Notes: generated by a model from the letters alone, not told the origin. A stretch of DNA of 64,000 nt from Rhizobium sp. 2MFCol3.1 (GCF_000377565.1 NZ_KB898354.1:310001-374000); one strand, 5' to 3'; shown: positions 45,243 to 54,946, counted from the stretch's first letter. Translations and numbers: made by a program.

Positions 45243-46229
45243 CTAGGCGGCGGCGCGTTCGCCGCGGCCGTGCGGGCGGTCGAGGTCCAGTTCCGGGTCG
45301 ACGGGGACGATACCGGTCGGGTTGATCGTCTTGTGGCTGCGGTAATAGTGGTCCTTGATGTGGCGGAAATCGACCGTCTCCTTGATCCCTGATGTCTGGT
45401 AGAGATCACGCAGATAGGCCGAGAGGTTCGGATAGTCGGCGATGCGGCGGATGTTGCACTTGAAGTGACCGACATAGACAGGGTCGAAGCGCACCAGCGT
45501 GGTGAAGAGCCGCCAGTCAGCCTCGGTCAGTCGGTCGCCAAAGAGGTAGCGGCCCTTGCCGAGGCGGTCTTCCAGCATGTCGAGCGTTTCGAAGAGCTTG
45601 AGCACGCTTTCCGAATAGGCGTCCTGGGTGGTGGCGAAGCCTGCCTTGTAGACGCCGTTGTTGACGGTGTCGTAGATGAGCGCGTTCAGATCGTCGATCT
45701 CGGCGCGCAGATCTTGCGGATAGAAATCGGTGGTCGAGCCGGTCAGCGCGTCGAAGGCGCTGTTGAACATGCGGATGATCTCGGCGGATTCATTGCTGAC
45801 GATGGTGTTGGTCTTCTTGTCCCACAGAACCGGCACGGTGACGCGGCCGGAATAGTGCGGATCGGCCTTCACGTAGATGTCGGAGAGCGCCTTGGCACCG
45901 AAGAGTGGGTCGCCGGTGGCGCCGTCGCCGACCTTGAACTCCCAGCCCTTTTCCAGCATCAGCGGATCGACGACGGAGACCGAGATCAGGTCTTCCAGAC
46001 GCTTCAGCTTGCGGAAGATCAGCGTGCGGTGCGCCCAGGGACAGGCGAGCGAGACGTAAAGATGATAGCGCCCGGCCTCGGCCTTGAAGCCTTCCTTGCC
46101 CGACGGACCGGCGCTGCCATCCGGCGTGATCCAGTTGCGGAACTGCGAGGCGGCGCGCTTGAAGTGACCCTTGGTCTCCTTCGTATCGTACCAGACGTCC
46201 TGCCAGACGCCGTCGACCAGCATACCCAT
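45243..46229 (-). CDS. glutathionyl-hydroquinone reductase (YqjG/ECM4-type GST)
   Basis: A 328-residue Xi-class glutathione transferase that reduces glutathionyl-hydroquinones, using Cys63 in the motif LACPWAHRT. The thioredoxin-like domain (about 50-165) includes TVPVLWDKKTNTIVSNESAE, and the helical C-terminal domain ends in a charged tail. AAGGAG eight bases before the ATG at 46229 fixes the start. It is divergent from no gene with obvious link; its substrates come from quinone detoxification. Confidence 0.92.
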   Translation of the reverse strand: MGMLVDGVWQDVWYDTKETKGHFKRAASQFRNWITPDGSAGPSGKEGFKAEAGRYHLYVSLACPWAHRTLIFRKLKRLEDLISVSVVDPLMLEKGWEFKVGDGATGDPLFGAKALSDIYVKADPHYSGRVTVPVLWDKKTNTIVSNESAEIIRMFNSAFDALTGSTTDFYPQDLRAEIDDLNALIYDTVNNGVYKAGFATTQDAYSESVLKLFETLDMLEDRLGKGRYLFGDRLTEADWRLFTTLVRFDPVYVGHFKCNIRRIADYPNLSAYLRDLYQTSGIKETVDFRHIKDHYYRSHKTINPTGIVPVDPELDLDRPHGRGERAAA

Positions 46230-46345
46230 GGTGTCTACTCCTTCGATCTTTCGTTGCCCGTTAGATATCGCGCTTGGGCGGATTTTGCAGTGGGGCAAAA
46301 ATTGAACAGTGCGTCACGCGCTGATTGCGGCCAACGGTGCGATTG

Positions 46346-47236
46346 CTACTTGACGCTCAAGGCGGCGATCAGCGCGCGCAGCGCCGGCGGTGATTGGCGG
46401 CGGCTCGGGTGGTAGAGGTGAAAGCCGGGGAAGGGCGGGCACCAGTCGTCGAGCACCTGCACCAGTGCGCCGGAGGCGATCTCGTCGGCCACGTCGTGCT
46501 CCATCAGATAGCCGAGCCCGACGCCGGCGCGCACGGCTGCGGCCGGAAGCTCGCCATCGTTGACGATGAGGGGGCCGCTGGTGCGGATCTTGATCTCCTT
46601 GCCGTCCTTTTCGAACTCCCAGGGAAGCAGTCCGCCCGAGGTCGTCAGCCGATAGCCGATGCAGGCGTGGCGCTCGAGATCATAGGGCGTTTCCGGCGGC
46701 GGGATGCGGGCGAAGTAGGAGGGCGTGCCGACGACGACGGTGCGCAGCTCAGGCCCCACACGGACCGCGATCATGTCCTTCGCCACCGTTTCGCCGAGGC
46801 GGATGCCGGCGTCGAAGCCTGAGGCGACGATATCCGTCAGCCCGTCCTGGATGATCACCTCGACGTTGATATCGGGATGGGCGAGCAGGAATGCGGGCAG
46901 CTTCGGCACCAGCACCATCCGGGCGGCATAGGCGAAGGTGGTGATGCGGACCGTGCCGGAGGGGTTGTCGCGCCATCCGGCCAGCGCCTCGAGGCCGCCT
47001 TCGATATCCGAAAGCGCCGGGTTGAGCGATTGCAGAAGCCGCTCGCCGGCCTCGGTGGGAGCCACGCTGCGGGTGGTGCGGGCAAGCAGACGGACGCCTA
47101 ATCTCTCCTCCAGGCCGCGCATCGCGTGGCTGAGTGCCGAGGGCGACATGCCGAGGACGGCGGCAGCGCGCGTAAAACTACGCTCGCGGGCGACGGCGGC
47201 GAAGGCGAGGAGATCGTTGAGCGTTCCGCGTTCCAT
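46346..47236 (-). CDS. LysR-family transcriptional regulator
   Basis: The protein is 296 residues. The N-terminal winged helix-turn-helix (about 1-62; DLLAFAAVARERSFTRAAAV, LGMSPSALSHAMRGLEERLG) is followed by a two-lobe effector domain. It is divergent from an aldo/keto reductase gene 95 bases away, the usual LysR arrangement, so that gene is its likely target. The effector cannot be told from sequence. Confidence 0.92.
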   Translation of the reverse strand: MERGTLNDLLAFAAVARERSFTRAAAVLGMSPSALSHAMRGLEERLGVRLLARTTRSVAPTEAGERLLQSLNPALSDIEGGLEALAGWRDNPSGTVRITTFAYAARMVLVPKLPAFLLAHPDINVEVIIQDGLTDIVASGFDAGIRLGETVAKDMIAVRVGPELRTVVVGTPSYFARIPPPETPYDLERHACIGYRLTTSGGLLPWEFEKDGKEIKIRTSGPLIVNDGELPAAAVRAGVGLGYLMEHDVADEIASGALVQVLDDWCPPFPGFHLYHPSRRQSPPALRALIAALSVK

Positions 47237-47331
47237 TGCTGCATTCTGCTCACAAGTTCATGCGACGGGCAACCGCTAATCCCGTGGCTTGTGCCGGCCT
47301 AAATGGAGGGGTGTGAACAAGGAGCACGGAT

Positions 47332-48435
47332 ATGGACCTTACCAGCTATCGCACCCTCGGCCGCTCGGGACTGATCGTCAGCCCGCTGGCGCTTGGCACC
47401 ATGACCTTCGGCGCCGGGCGATGGGGCGCCAACGAGCAGACCTCGCGGGCGCTGTTCGACGCCTATGTCGATGCCGGCGGCAATTTCATCGATACGGCGG
47501 ATATCTATTCGGCGGGGAAGAGCGAGGAGATGCTCGGCGCGTTTCTCTCCGACAGCGGGCAGCGCGACCGGCTGGTGATGGCGACCAAATCGGGATTTCC
47601 ACGCGGCGCGGGCACGCCGCTCTGGGGCGGCAACGGGGCGAAGAACATCCGCCTCGGCATTGAGGGATCGCTGAAGCGGCTGCGCACCGACTATATCGAC
47701 ATGTACTGGATGCATGTGTGGGACCAGACGACGCCGGCCGATGAAGTGTTGCAGACGCTTTCCGATGCCGTGCGCGCCGGCAAGATCCTGCATTACGGCT
47801 TTTCCAACACGCCCGCCTGGTATGTGGCGCGGATCGCGACGCTGGCCGAGGCGCATGGGCTGCCGAAGCCGATCGGCCTGCAATATGCCTATTCGCTGAT
47901 CGATCGCGGCGTCGAGCTCGACCTCATGCCTGCCGGCGCCGAATTCGGGCTTGGCATGGTGCCCTGGAGCCCGCTTGCGGCCGGCCTTCTGACCGGCAAA
48001 TACGGCCGCGAGATGCTGGCCGAGGCCGGGCGGGCCACTGCCTTGCCCGACAAGACCTCGGAGACATCGGTAAGCGGCAGCAACGGCCGGCTGAACGGCG
48101 ACAATCCTTTCGGCGGCATGCTGTTTACCGAGCGCAATTTCGATGTGGTCGATGTGGTGACGTCGGTCGCGGCCGAGATCGGCCGGTCGGCAGCCGAGGT
48201 GGCGCTTGCCTGGGTGGCGCGCCGCGCCGGTGTTTCCTCGGTGCTGATCGGCGCCAGCCGGGTGGAGCAGCTGCAACAGAACATCGCTTCGCTGGATGTT
48301 GATTTCGACGACGCGATGCTAGAGAGGCTCGAGCAGGCAAGCGCGCTGCCGCTGCTCAACCCCTATTTCATCTTCCAGATGCCGACTAGCCGGCTGTTCG
48401 GCGGCCAGACGGTCGAGCGCTGGCCGAGGGGATGA
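47332..48435 (+). CDS. aldo/keto reductase
   Basis: A 367-residue NADPH-dependent oxidoreductase. The AKR tetrad is Asp54 and Tyr59 (FIDTADIYSAGKSEE), Lys86 (MATKSGF) and His128 (YWMHVWD). The C-terminal cofactor loop VLIGASRVEQLQQNI fits the family. Divergent from a LysR regulator. Substrate unknown. A hairpin lies just after its stop. Confidence 0.92.
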   Translation: MDLTSYRTLGRSGLIVSPLALGTMTFGAGRWGANEQTSRALFDAYVDAGGNFIDTADIYSAGKSEEMLGAFLSDSGQRDRLVMATKSGFPRGAGTPLWGGNGAKNIRLGIEGSLKRLRTDYIDMYWMHVWDQTTPADEVLQTLSDAVRAGKILHYGFSNTPAWYVARIATLAEAHGLPKPIGLQYAYSLIDRGVELDLMPAGAEFGLGMVPWSPLAAGLLTGKYGREMLAEAGRATALPDKTSETSVSGSNGRLNGDNPFGGMLFTERNFDVVDVVTSVAAEIGRSAAEVALAWVARRAGVSSVLIGASRVEQLQQNIASLDVDFDDAMLERLEQASALPLLNPYFIFQMPTSRLFGGQTVERWPRG

Positions 48436-48443
48436 TATCAGCT

Positions 48444-48469
48444 GCCACCGCCGTTTCGACGGCGGTGGC
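48444..48469 (+). terminator. hairpin after the aldo/keto reductase gene
   Basis: GCCACCGCCG and CGGCGGTGGC form a perfect ten-base stem with loop TTTCGA, eight bases after the stop. No T-run follows, so termination strength is uncertain. Confidence 0.6.
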
Positions 48470-48647
48470 TTCCATCGCTACGTTTTCCCATAGACGACCG
48501 ATTTTTTTCCTGCTATCGGCCTTTCCACGATTTCAGGAACCCGATTTGATGTGCGCATACAGAACCCTGCGACGACGCTGATGCTCCCGAACGCCCAAGG
48601 GCGTGTTCGAGAACCCATCATTTTGTCTATCCGGTTTCTGTCTCTTC

Positions 48648-49148
48648 ATGCACAAGCACGATCTGGTCTACCTCACTGAGGACGCGTCGCACGACGCCGC
48701 TATCGAACACATCAACGAAGAAGCTTTCGGCCCCGGCCGGCACACCCGCGCCGCCGCCCGCATCCGCGAGCAGGGGCCGCATGATCTGTCGCTGTCCTTC
48801 ATCTGCGCCGATGACGGCGAGACGATCGCCTCCGTCCGCATGACACCCGTCATGGCCGGCGACGTGCCCGGCCATCTGCTCGGCCCGCTCGCCGTCCGCC
48901 CCTCGCACAAGAACCGCGGCATCGGCCGCGAGCTTGTGCGGATCGCGGTGGAAGCGGCCAAGCGCAAGGGCTCCGAGGCCGTCATCCTCGTTGGCGATCC
49001 GCCCTATTACGGGCCGCTCGGCTTCGAGAAGGTCGCCTATAACGCGCTGACCTTTCCGGGACCGGTCGATCCGGGCCGGGTGCTTGTCGTGCCGCTCGGC
49101 GGGGACGTGCATGGCCGGCTGAAGGGCACGATCGGCTGGCGCAAATAG
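48648..49148 (+). CDS. GNAT-family N-acetyltransferase (YhbS type)
   Basis: The protein is 166 residues. The acetyl-CoA site is HLLGPLAVRPSHKNRGIGRE, followed by GDPPYYGPLGFEKV, the YhbS-like motif. The frame is open from 48603 (GTG), but the ATG at 48648 agrees best with the family length; neither has a strong ribosome-binding site. Substrate unknown. Confidence 0.82.
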   Translation: MHKHDLVYLTEDASHDAAIEHINEEAFGPGRHTRAAARIREQGPHDLSLSFICADDGETIASVRMTPVMAGDVPGHLLGPLAVRPSHKNRGIGRELVRIAVEAAKRKGSEAVILVGDPPYYGPLGFEKVAYNALTFPGPVDPGRVLVVPLGGDVHGRLKGTIGWRK

Positions 49149-49221
49149 GCCATCTGTTCTATTGAGCTATGACAGGGGCTGCGCTTCGCGTGGTCTTTCA
49201 GATGCTTGAGGGGGAGAAGGC

Positions 49222-50535
49222 ATGGGTCGCATTTCAATCGACGAGGCGCTGGATCGCGCGGGGACCGGACCGTTTCAACGGCGGCTTCTCGGCATTTTCG
49301 GCCTCGTCTGGACGGCGGATGCGATGCAGGTGCTGGCGGTCGGCTTCACCGCCGCCTCGATCGCCGCGAGCTTCGGGCTGACGGTGCCGCAGGCGCTGCA
49401 GACGGGAACACTGTTCTTCCTTGGCATGCTGATCGGCGCCTACGCCTTCGGCCGGCTGGCCGACAAGGTCGGGCGGCGCAATGTGCTGTTGCTGACGGTG
49501 GCCTGCGATGCGGTGTTCGGGGCGCTGTCGGTTTTCGCGCCGAGTTTCACCATCCTGCTTGTCCTCAGGTTTCTCACCGGTGTGGCCGTCGGCGGCACGC
49601 TGCCGGTGGATTACGCGATGATGGCGGAGTTCCTGCCGTCGAAAAGCCGTGGTCGCTGGCTGGTGGCGCTGGAGGGTTTCTGGGCGATCGGGACGCTGAT
49701 CGTGGCGCTTGCGGCGTGGGCTGCCAGCGTCGCGGGCGTTCAGGATGCCTGGCGCTACATCTTCGCGGTGACAGCGGTGCCTGCCATCCTGGGGCTCGGC
49801 CTCCGCCTCTTCGTGCCGGAATCGCCGCTCTATCTGCTGCGCGGCGGGCGCGGCGAGGAGGCGAAGACGACGATCAATCGGGTCCTTGTGGCCAATGGTA
49901 AGCCGGCACTTGGCACCGACGACGAGCTGGTCTCGCCGGCGCATGCGGCCTCCGAAGGCGTGTTTTCGGGCGCGCTTCGCCGTCGCACTGTCATGATCCT
50001 GGCGATCTGGTTCCTCGTGTCGGTCTCCTATTACGGTGTTTTCACCTGGATGCCGGCGAAGCTTGCGGGCGATGGCTTCGGCTTCGTCCGGGGCTATGGC
50101 TTCCTGGTTTTCGTCGCGCTGGCGCAGATCCCCGGCTATGCGCTCGCCGCCTATGGCGTCGAGGCCTGGGGCCGCAAGCCGACGCTGATCGGCTTCTGCC
50201 TTCTATCGGCAGCGGGATGCCTGCTGTTCGTCGTCTCCAGCGTCGATATCATGGTCGGGGCGTCGCTTCTGATCATGAGCTTCGCGCTACTTGGGACGTG
50301 GGGCGCACTCTATGCCTATACGCCGGAACTCTATCCGACCGCGGTGCGCGCGACCGGCATGGGTACGGCGGGTGCCGTCGCTAGGCTCGGCGGACTGCTC
50401 GCACCGTCGCTGATGGCGCTGGTCGTTTCCGAAGGGCTCGGCGTTGCGATCGGCCTCTTCGCCGGCTTCCTCGTGATCTCGGCAGTGGCGGCCATGGCGA
50501 TCGATTCGGAGACGCGGCAGGTGGCGCTGAACTAG
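49222..50535 (+). CDS. major facilitator superfamily transporter (sugar porter/NiaP-like)
   Basis: A 437-residue transporter with about twelve transmembrane helices. The motif AFGRLADKVGRRNVLL between helices 2 and 3 and PESPLYLLRGGRGEEA in the central loop mark the sugar-porter and related organic acid/nicotinate (NiaP, SV2-like) groups. The second-half loop motif is EAWGRKPTLIGF. A ggggaga Shine-Dalgarno precedes the ATG. No neighbour fixes the substrate. Confidence 0.88.
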   Translation: MGRISIDEALDRAGTGPFQRRLLGIFGLVWTADAMQVLAVGFTAASIAASFGLTVPQALQTGTLFFLGMLIGAYAFGRLADKVGRRNVLLLTVACDAVFGALSVFAPSFTILLVLRFLTGVAVGGTLPVDYAMMAEFLPSKSRGRWLVALEGFWAIGTLIVALAAWAASVAGVQDAWRYIFAVTAVPAILGLGLRLFVPESPLYLLRGGRGEEAKTTINRVLVANGKPALGTDDELVSPAHAASEGVFSGALRRRTVMILAIWFLVSVSYYGVFTWMPAKLAGDGFGFVRGYGFLVFVALAQIPGYALAAYGVEAWGRKPTLIGFCLLSAAGCLLFVVSSVDIMVGASLLIMSFALLGTWGALYAYTPELYPTAVRATGMGTAGAVARLGGLLAPSLMALVVSEGLGVAIGLFAGFLVISAVAAMAIDSETRQVALN

Positions 50536-50550
50536 TCCCGGAGCGGCCGG

Positions 50551-51678
50551 TCAGGCTTTCGCGGCGCTGAAGAAATCGACCAGGCTACCGGGCGCTTCAG
50601 GGCCGAGGCACATCTTCAGGATCTCCGCCGACTCTGACGCTTCCACCGCGCTGCGGACAAAAAGCTCGGCCTCATAGGCCATCAGTGCCGCTTCGATATC
50701 GTTCGGATTGGCCGTGATCGCCCTGGCGAGTTCAGCGGCATCGAACATGGCGAGATTGGCGCCTTCGCCGGATGGCGACATCAGGTGCGCGGCGTCGCCG
50801 AGCAGGGTCACGCCCGGTGCCCGCTCCCATTTGTGGTCGTTCGGCAGCGCATGGATCGGGCGCAGGGCGGGGCCGGTGTCGCCATCGGTAACGAGGGCGG
50901 TCAGCTCGGGCGCCCAGCCGGCGAACTCCTCGGCGATCCGCGCCATGGCCGTTGCGCGGTTGGAAAAGTCGATCTGGGCGAACCAGTCCAGCGGCTTGTT
51001 CAATTGCACGTAGGTGTGCAACACGCCATTCGGCTCGCGATGGGCAGTGATGCCTTTGCCCGGTGCCATCGCATACATGGCACCGCCGCCGACGGCCTTG
51101 GCACTCGCTCTGTGCTTCGTGTCGCTGTCGAGCAGGTATGTCTCGATGAACGCGGTGCCGGCGTAGGTCGGCTTCGCCTCGGAGAGAAGCGGGCGAACCC
51201 TCGACCAGGCGCCGTCGGCTCCGACGAGGAGATCGGTCACGACCGTCGATCCATCGGCAAAGGCCAAAGCGTGCCGGCCGCCGCCGAGCGGCGACGCTTC
51301 GATGAGCTTGCTTCCCCAGCGCACGGTGTCGGCGGCAAGCGAGTTGAGGAGGATGCAGCGCAGGTCGCCGCGGTGCACTTCGGGGCGAGCGCCGGTGCCG
51401 TCGTCGGGATCGTCCCGGAGAACGATGCCGTTCTTGTCGAGGACCCGCGACGCTTGCCCACCGGGGTGGATGATCTCGAGGAACTGCTCGTAGAGACCGG
51501 CTTCCTTCAGTGCGGCCTGGCCGTTGTACTCGTGGATATCGAGCATGCCGCCTTGCGCGCGGGCCTCTGCCGATGCCTCGGCCTCATAGACCGTCGCAGC
51601 GATCCCGTGAACGTGGAGAACGCGGGCAAGCATCAGTCCGCCGAGGCCGGCCCCGATGATTGAAATCGAAGTGTTCAT
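50551..51678 (-). CDS. FAD-dependent monooxygenase (TetX/PHBH-like)
   Basis: The protein is 375 residues. The N-terminal GAGLGGLMLARVL gives the Rossmann motif GxGxxG at 9-14. The second FAD motif GDAAHLMSPSGEGANLAMFD near residue 285 is nearly that of TetX-type flavin monooxygenases, and a DG-type motif (VGADGAWSRVRPLL) is in between. It hydroxylates an aromatic or polyketide-like substrate, possibly giving drug resistance; this is inference. The ATG at 51678 follows GAGGAAG, and the frame beyond it is a shadow. Divergent from a TetR regulator with tandem operators. Confidence 0.9.
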   Translation of the reverse strand: MNTSISIIGAGLGGLMLARVLHVHGIAATVYEAEASAEARAQGGMLDIHEYNGQAALKEAGLYEQFLEIIHPGGQASRVLDKNGIVLRDDPDDGTGARPEVHRGDLRCILLNSLAADTVRWGSKLIEASPLGGGRHALAFADGSTVVTDLLVGADGAWSRVRPLLSEAKPTYAGTAFIETYLLDSDTKHRASAKAVGGGAMYAMAPGKGITAHREPNGVLHTYVQLNKPLDWFAQIDFSNRATAMARIAEEFAGWAPELTALVTDGDTGPALRPIHALPNDHKWERAPGVTLLGDAAHLMSPSGEGANLAMFDAAELARAITANPNDIEAALMAYEAELFVRSAVEASESAEILKMCLGPEAPGSLVDFFSAAKA

Positions 51679-51694
51679 TCTACTTCCTCGATAA

Positions 51695-51728
51695 TGGAAT
51701 GTCATTCCATAGTTGGAATGTCGTTCCA
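51695..51728. promoter_or_regulatory. tandem TetR-type operators
   Basis: TGGAATG-T-CATTCCA (51695-51709) is a perfect palindrome, and TGGAATG-T-CGTTCCA (51714-51728) differs by one base. They lie 19 bases apart between the divergent monooxygenase and TetR genes, and cover the likely start of both. Binding by the TetR protein would repress both. Confidence 0.85.
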
Positions 51729-51746
51729 TTCATGTCAAGATGAGAC

Positions 51747-52418
51747 ATGATAAAAACGGCTCATGGCAAGCAGCGGCGGGAGGATTCGCTTTCACGGGAA
51801 CGCATCGTCGAAGCGGCGATTGCGATTCTCGACAGCAGCGGAGAGGGCGCGCTGACATTCAAGGCCTTGTCGCTACGGCTCGAAACCGGCGCCGGGGCCA
51901 TCTACTGGCATATCGACAGCAAGGACGATCTGCTCATTGCAGCCTGCGACGCCATCGTTGCCGGGACGCTGGGTGTGCTGCCGGAAAGCGCGGTCCCGGA
52001 GGCGGCGATCCGCGCGCTCGCGCTCGACATGTTCGATGCGATCGACGCGCATCCGTGGGTCGGAGCGACGCTCGCGCGGGCCGCGGGGCAATTGCCGACG
52101 GTGCGGATTCTCGAGCGCGTCGGCCAGCAGGTTCGCGCGCTCGGCGTGCCTGATGACGTGCAGTGGGCAGCGGTTTCGGCGCTGTTGAGCTATATTCTCG
52201 GCGTCAGCGGTCAGAACGCCGCCAACGCGCAGCTGGCTCGGGAGCGCAATCTCGACCGGGCTGATTTCCTTGGAGAAATGTCGTCCGTCTGGTCGAAGTT
52301 GGACCCCGCGGAGTACCCGTTCACGAACAGCATCGCGGCGCGACTGCCTGCTCACGATGACCGGACGGATTTTCTCGCCGGCATCGACTTCATCCTCAAC
52401 GGCATCGCCCGCCGCTAG
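51747..52418 (+). CDS. TetR-family transcriptional repressor
   Basis: The protein is 223 residues. The helix-turn-helix is at about 17-62 (SRERIVEAAIAILDSSGEGA; GAGAIYWHIDSKDDLLIAAC), the usual TetR form (Y-W-H). The C-terminal half is a helical ligand domain resembling TetR C-terminal subfamily proteins. The gene is divergent from a FAD monooxygenase and the intergenic stretch holds two palindromic operators. The inducer is probably the substrate or product of that enzyme. Confidence 0.92.
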   Translation: MIKTAHGKQRREDSLSRERIVEAAIAILDSSGEGALTFKALSLRLETGAGAIYWHIDSKDDLLIAACDAIVAGTLGVLPESAVPEAAIRALALDMFDAIDAHPWVGATLARAAGQLPTVRILERVGQQVRALGVPDDVQWAAVSALLSYILGVSGQNAANAQLARERNLDRADFLGEMSSVWSKLDPAEYPFTNSIAARLPAHDDRTDFLAGIDFILNGIARR

Positions 52419-52445
52419 TCCAGAGTCCGCATTGCGCGATGAGGT

Positions 52446-52871
52446 TCAGGACTGGCCGAGCGCCTTGCGCAGAAACGTCCGTTTGCGGCCCTTCGGGAAT
52501 TCCGGCAGTTCGCCGAAGATCTCGTATCCCTGTTTCAGATAGGCCTTGAGCGCCGTTGGGCTGAAGGTGTCGATCCAGGCGCCGTGGCAGCCGCGATTGG
52601 CGGCTTCGTGTTCGGCCATGGAGAGCAGGCGGCCGGCGAGGCCGGTGCCGCGGTGGTTTTCGGGGATGAAGAGCAGCTGGGTGAAGAGCCAGCCCCAGGC
52701 GGTGTAGCCGGAGAGGCCGCCGATCACCGTTCCATCCCCGTCGCGGATGAGCACCGCCAACGTCCGGCGATCGGCCGGGCCGACGTCGGCGTGGTTGAAG
52801 GCGGTGAGGGTCTCGCCGATGACCGCGAGGTCATCGGGGGAGGGTGTGGCGGTCAGTTCGAGTTGTGGCAT
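52446..52871 (-). CDS. GNAT-family N-acetyltransferase
   Basis: The protein is 141 residues. WLFTQLLFIPENHRGTGLAG is the acetyl-CoA motif, with AWIDTFSPTALKAYLKQGYE before the end. Similar short enzymes acetylate small molecules or antibiotics; substrate unknown. It ends close to the TetR gene (convergent) and starts four bases after the stop of the upstream membrane protein gene, so it may be the last gene of the moxR-type operon. Confidence 0.85.
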   Translation of the reverse strand: MPQLELTATPSPDDLAVIGETLTAFNHADVGPADRRTLAVLIRDGDGTVIGGLSGYTAWGWLFTQLLFIPENHRGTGLAGRLLSMAEHEAANRGCHGAWIDTFSPTALKAYLKQGYEIFGELPEFPKGRKRTFLRKALGQS

Positions 52872-52875
52872 CAGG

Positions 52876-54945
52876 TCAGCGGCCCTCGCGCCACCACATG
52901 GCGCCGAAGGCGAGCAGCAGGATGCCGACGCCGGCGAAGCCCGCGAAGAGCGGCAGCGTGTTGATGCCCTTCAGCACCGTCTCGTTGGTCAGGCGGATCT
53001 GCATGCGGTCATTGTCGGCGACGCGGATCTGGCCGCGCACCGGCAGGATCGGCGGTATCTCGACATTGCCGTCGGTATCCGAGACGCGGGCGACGAGGCC
53101 TCTGGTCTTGTCCGATATCGGCTTCAGCACGTCAGGCGTCGAGATCATCGCCTTGAACTCCGGCGCATCGACGGCGCCGACATGCACGAGCGTGCTCATC
53201 TCGCCGTTGCGGATCTCGAAGAGGCCGATTTCGTCCATGCGCTTCTCGGCCTTGAAGAGGCCGGGCTCGGACTGGACGAGCGGTAGCGTCTCGGTCTTGC
53301 CGGAGGGGTAGCGCACGGTGGCGTTGCCGGGATTGTCGCCGATGGTCTGGCGGGTGATTTCGAGCGTACGGCCGGAGGCGCGGGCGGTGAGCGCTTCTTC
53401 TTCCAGCGCCGGTTCCTTCATCAGCCAGTGGGCGACGCGGCGATAGAGCGAGACGTGCGGGCCGCCACCTTCGAAGCCGCGGGCCCAGAGCCAGCCCTGG
53501 TCGGACAGGAGCATGGCGACGCGGCCCTGGCCGGCGCGGTTCAGCACCAACAGCGGATTGTTGTCGGCGCCGACCATGACGGTCTCGCCCTGCGGCGGCT
53601 CGACGCCGACCGAGCGGAACCAGCGGCCCCAATGCGGCGGCTCGTCGGTGGAGCCGTCGAGGCCACGGGTGACCGGGTGTTTCTTGCCCTCGTCGGAGAG
53701 GCGCGGATAGAAGGCTTTTTCGACCATCTGGCCGGTCGGGGCGGCGGGGAGAACCGAGGAGAGCGGCGTCAGCGCGATCGAATCCGGGCCGGCGTGCTCG
53801 GGACCGGCGGCGATCAGCAATGCGCCGCCGTTTTCGACATATTGGGCGATGTAATCGTAATAGAGGATCGGCAGCACGCCGCGATGCTGGTAGCGGTCGA
53901 AGATGATCAGGTCGAAATCCTTGATCTTGTCGACGAAGAGCTCGCGGGTCGGAAACGCGATCAGCGACAGCTCGTTGATCGGCGTGCCGTCCTGCTTTTC
54001 CGGTGGGCGCAGGATGGTGAAGTGCACGAGATCGACGGAGGCGTCGGATTTCAACAGGTTGCGCCAGGCGCGCTCGCCGGCATGCGGCTCGCCGGAGACA
54101 AGCAGCACGCGCAGGTTCTCACGGATGCCGTCGATGACGTGGACGGCGCGGTTGTTGGCTTGCGTGACTTCGCCGGGAAGGGCGGCGACGGAAAATTCCA
54201 GCACGTTGCTGCCGCCGCGCTCGACCTTGAAAGAGAAGGGCGTATCGCGGCCGGGCGTTGCCTGCAGCGTGGCGATCTCGTTGCCGTTGAGCTTCACCGT
54301 CACGTCGGCAGTGCCGCCGGGGCTCGGGCCGTCGTCGAAGACGCGCAGCACCAGCTGCTGCTCCTCGTTGACGATGCCGAAGCGCGGCGCCTTGATGACC
54401 TCGATGCGGCGGTCGAATTCGTTGGCCTTGCCGGTGATCAGGCCGTGGATCGGGGCGTCGAAGCCGAGCGCCTGGTTGACGCCGGGCACGTCGTGGATCT
54501 GGCCGTCGGTGAGCATGATGGCGCCGCCGATGCGGGCGGGCGGCACGTCGGCGACAGCGGCAGACAGCGCGTTGAAGAGGCGCGTCGAGGGGGCGTCGGA
54601 ATCTTCCGGCTCCGTGGCATCGACGTAGCGCGGCTCGACATTCGGAAAGCGGGCGAGGCGGTCCTTCAGAGCGGCAAGCGCGTCGTCGGTCATCTTGATG
54701 CGCTCGGGCGTCTGCTGGCTCTGGCTGCGGTCGACGATAACGGGGACGACAGTCGAGAGCTGCTCGCGGTCTTCCTGCATCAGCAGCGGATTGGCAAGCG
54801 CTGCCAAAAGCGCCAGAGCCGCGACGGTGCGGATCCAGGCGCCGCGTACGCCCCTGACGATGGCGAGTGCGGCAATGGCGACGACAATGACGGTCAGGCC
54901 GGCAAGCAGCGGCCAGGGGATGAAGGGCGCGAAATCAACCGTCAT
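52876..54945 (-). CDS. membrane protein with glutamine amidotransferase-like periplasmic domain (moxR operon)
   Basis: A 689-residue protein with two N-terminal transmembrane segments (about 12-30 and 38-55), a large periplasmic part and one C-terminal transmembrane segment (about 667-685). The part from about 60 to 160 resembles a von Willebrand A-type fold (VVPVIVDRSQSQQTPERIKM; GGAIMLTDGQ); a class I glutamine-amidotransferase-like part follows (DFDLIIFDRYQHRGVLPILY; NGGALLIAAGPEHAG). No catalytic Cys is evident. One base separates its ATG from the stop of the DUF4159 gene (on the minus strand), so the two are co-translated. Function unknown. Confidence 0.8.
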   Translation of the reverse strand: MTVDFAPFIPWPLLAGLTVIVVAIAALAIVRGVRGAWIRTVAALALLAALANPLLMQEDREQLSTVVPVIVDRSQSQQTPERIKMTDDALAALKDRLARFPNVEPRYVDATEPEDSDAPSTRLFNALSAAVADVPPARIGGAIMLTDGQIHDVPGVNQALGFDAPIHGLITGKANEFDRRIEVIKAPRFGIVNEEQQLVLRVFDDGPSPGGTADVTVKLNGNEIATLQATPGRDTPFSFKVERGGSNVLEFSVAALPGEVTQANNRAVHVIDGIRENLRVLLVSGEPHAGERAWRNLLKSDASVDLVHFTILRPPEKQDGTPINELSLIAFPTRELFVDKIKDFDLIIFDRYQHRGVLPILYYDYIAQYVENGGALLIAAGPEHAGPDSIALTPLSSVLPAAPTGQMVEKAFYPRLSDEGKKHPVTRGLDGSTDEPPHWGRWFRSVGVEPPQGETVMVGADNNPLLVLNRAGQGRVAMLLSDQGWLWARGFEGGGPHVSLYRRVAHWLMKEPALEEEALTARASGRTLEITRQTIGDNPGNATVRYPSGKTETLPLVQSEPGLFKAEKRMDEIGLFEIRNGEMSTLVHVGAVDAPEFKAMISTPDVLKPISDKTRGLVARVSDTDGNVEIPPILPVRGQIRVADNDRMQIRLTNETVLKGINTLPLFAGFAGVGILLLAFGAMWWREGR

Positions 54946-54946
54946 G

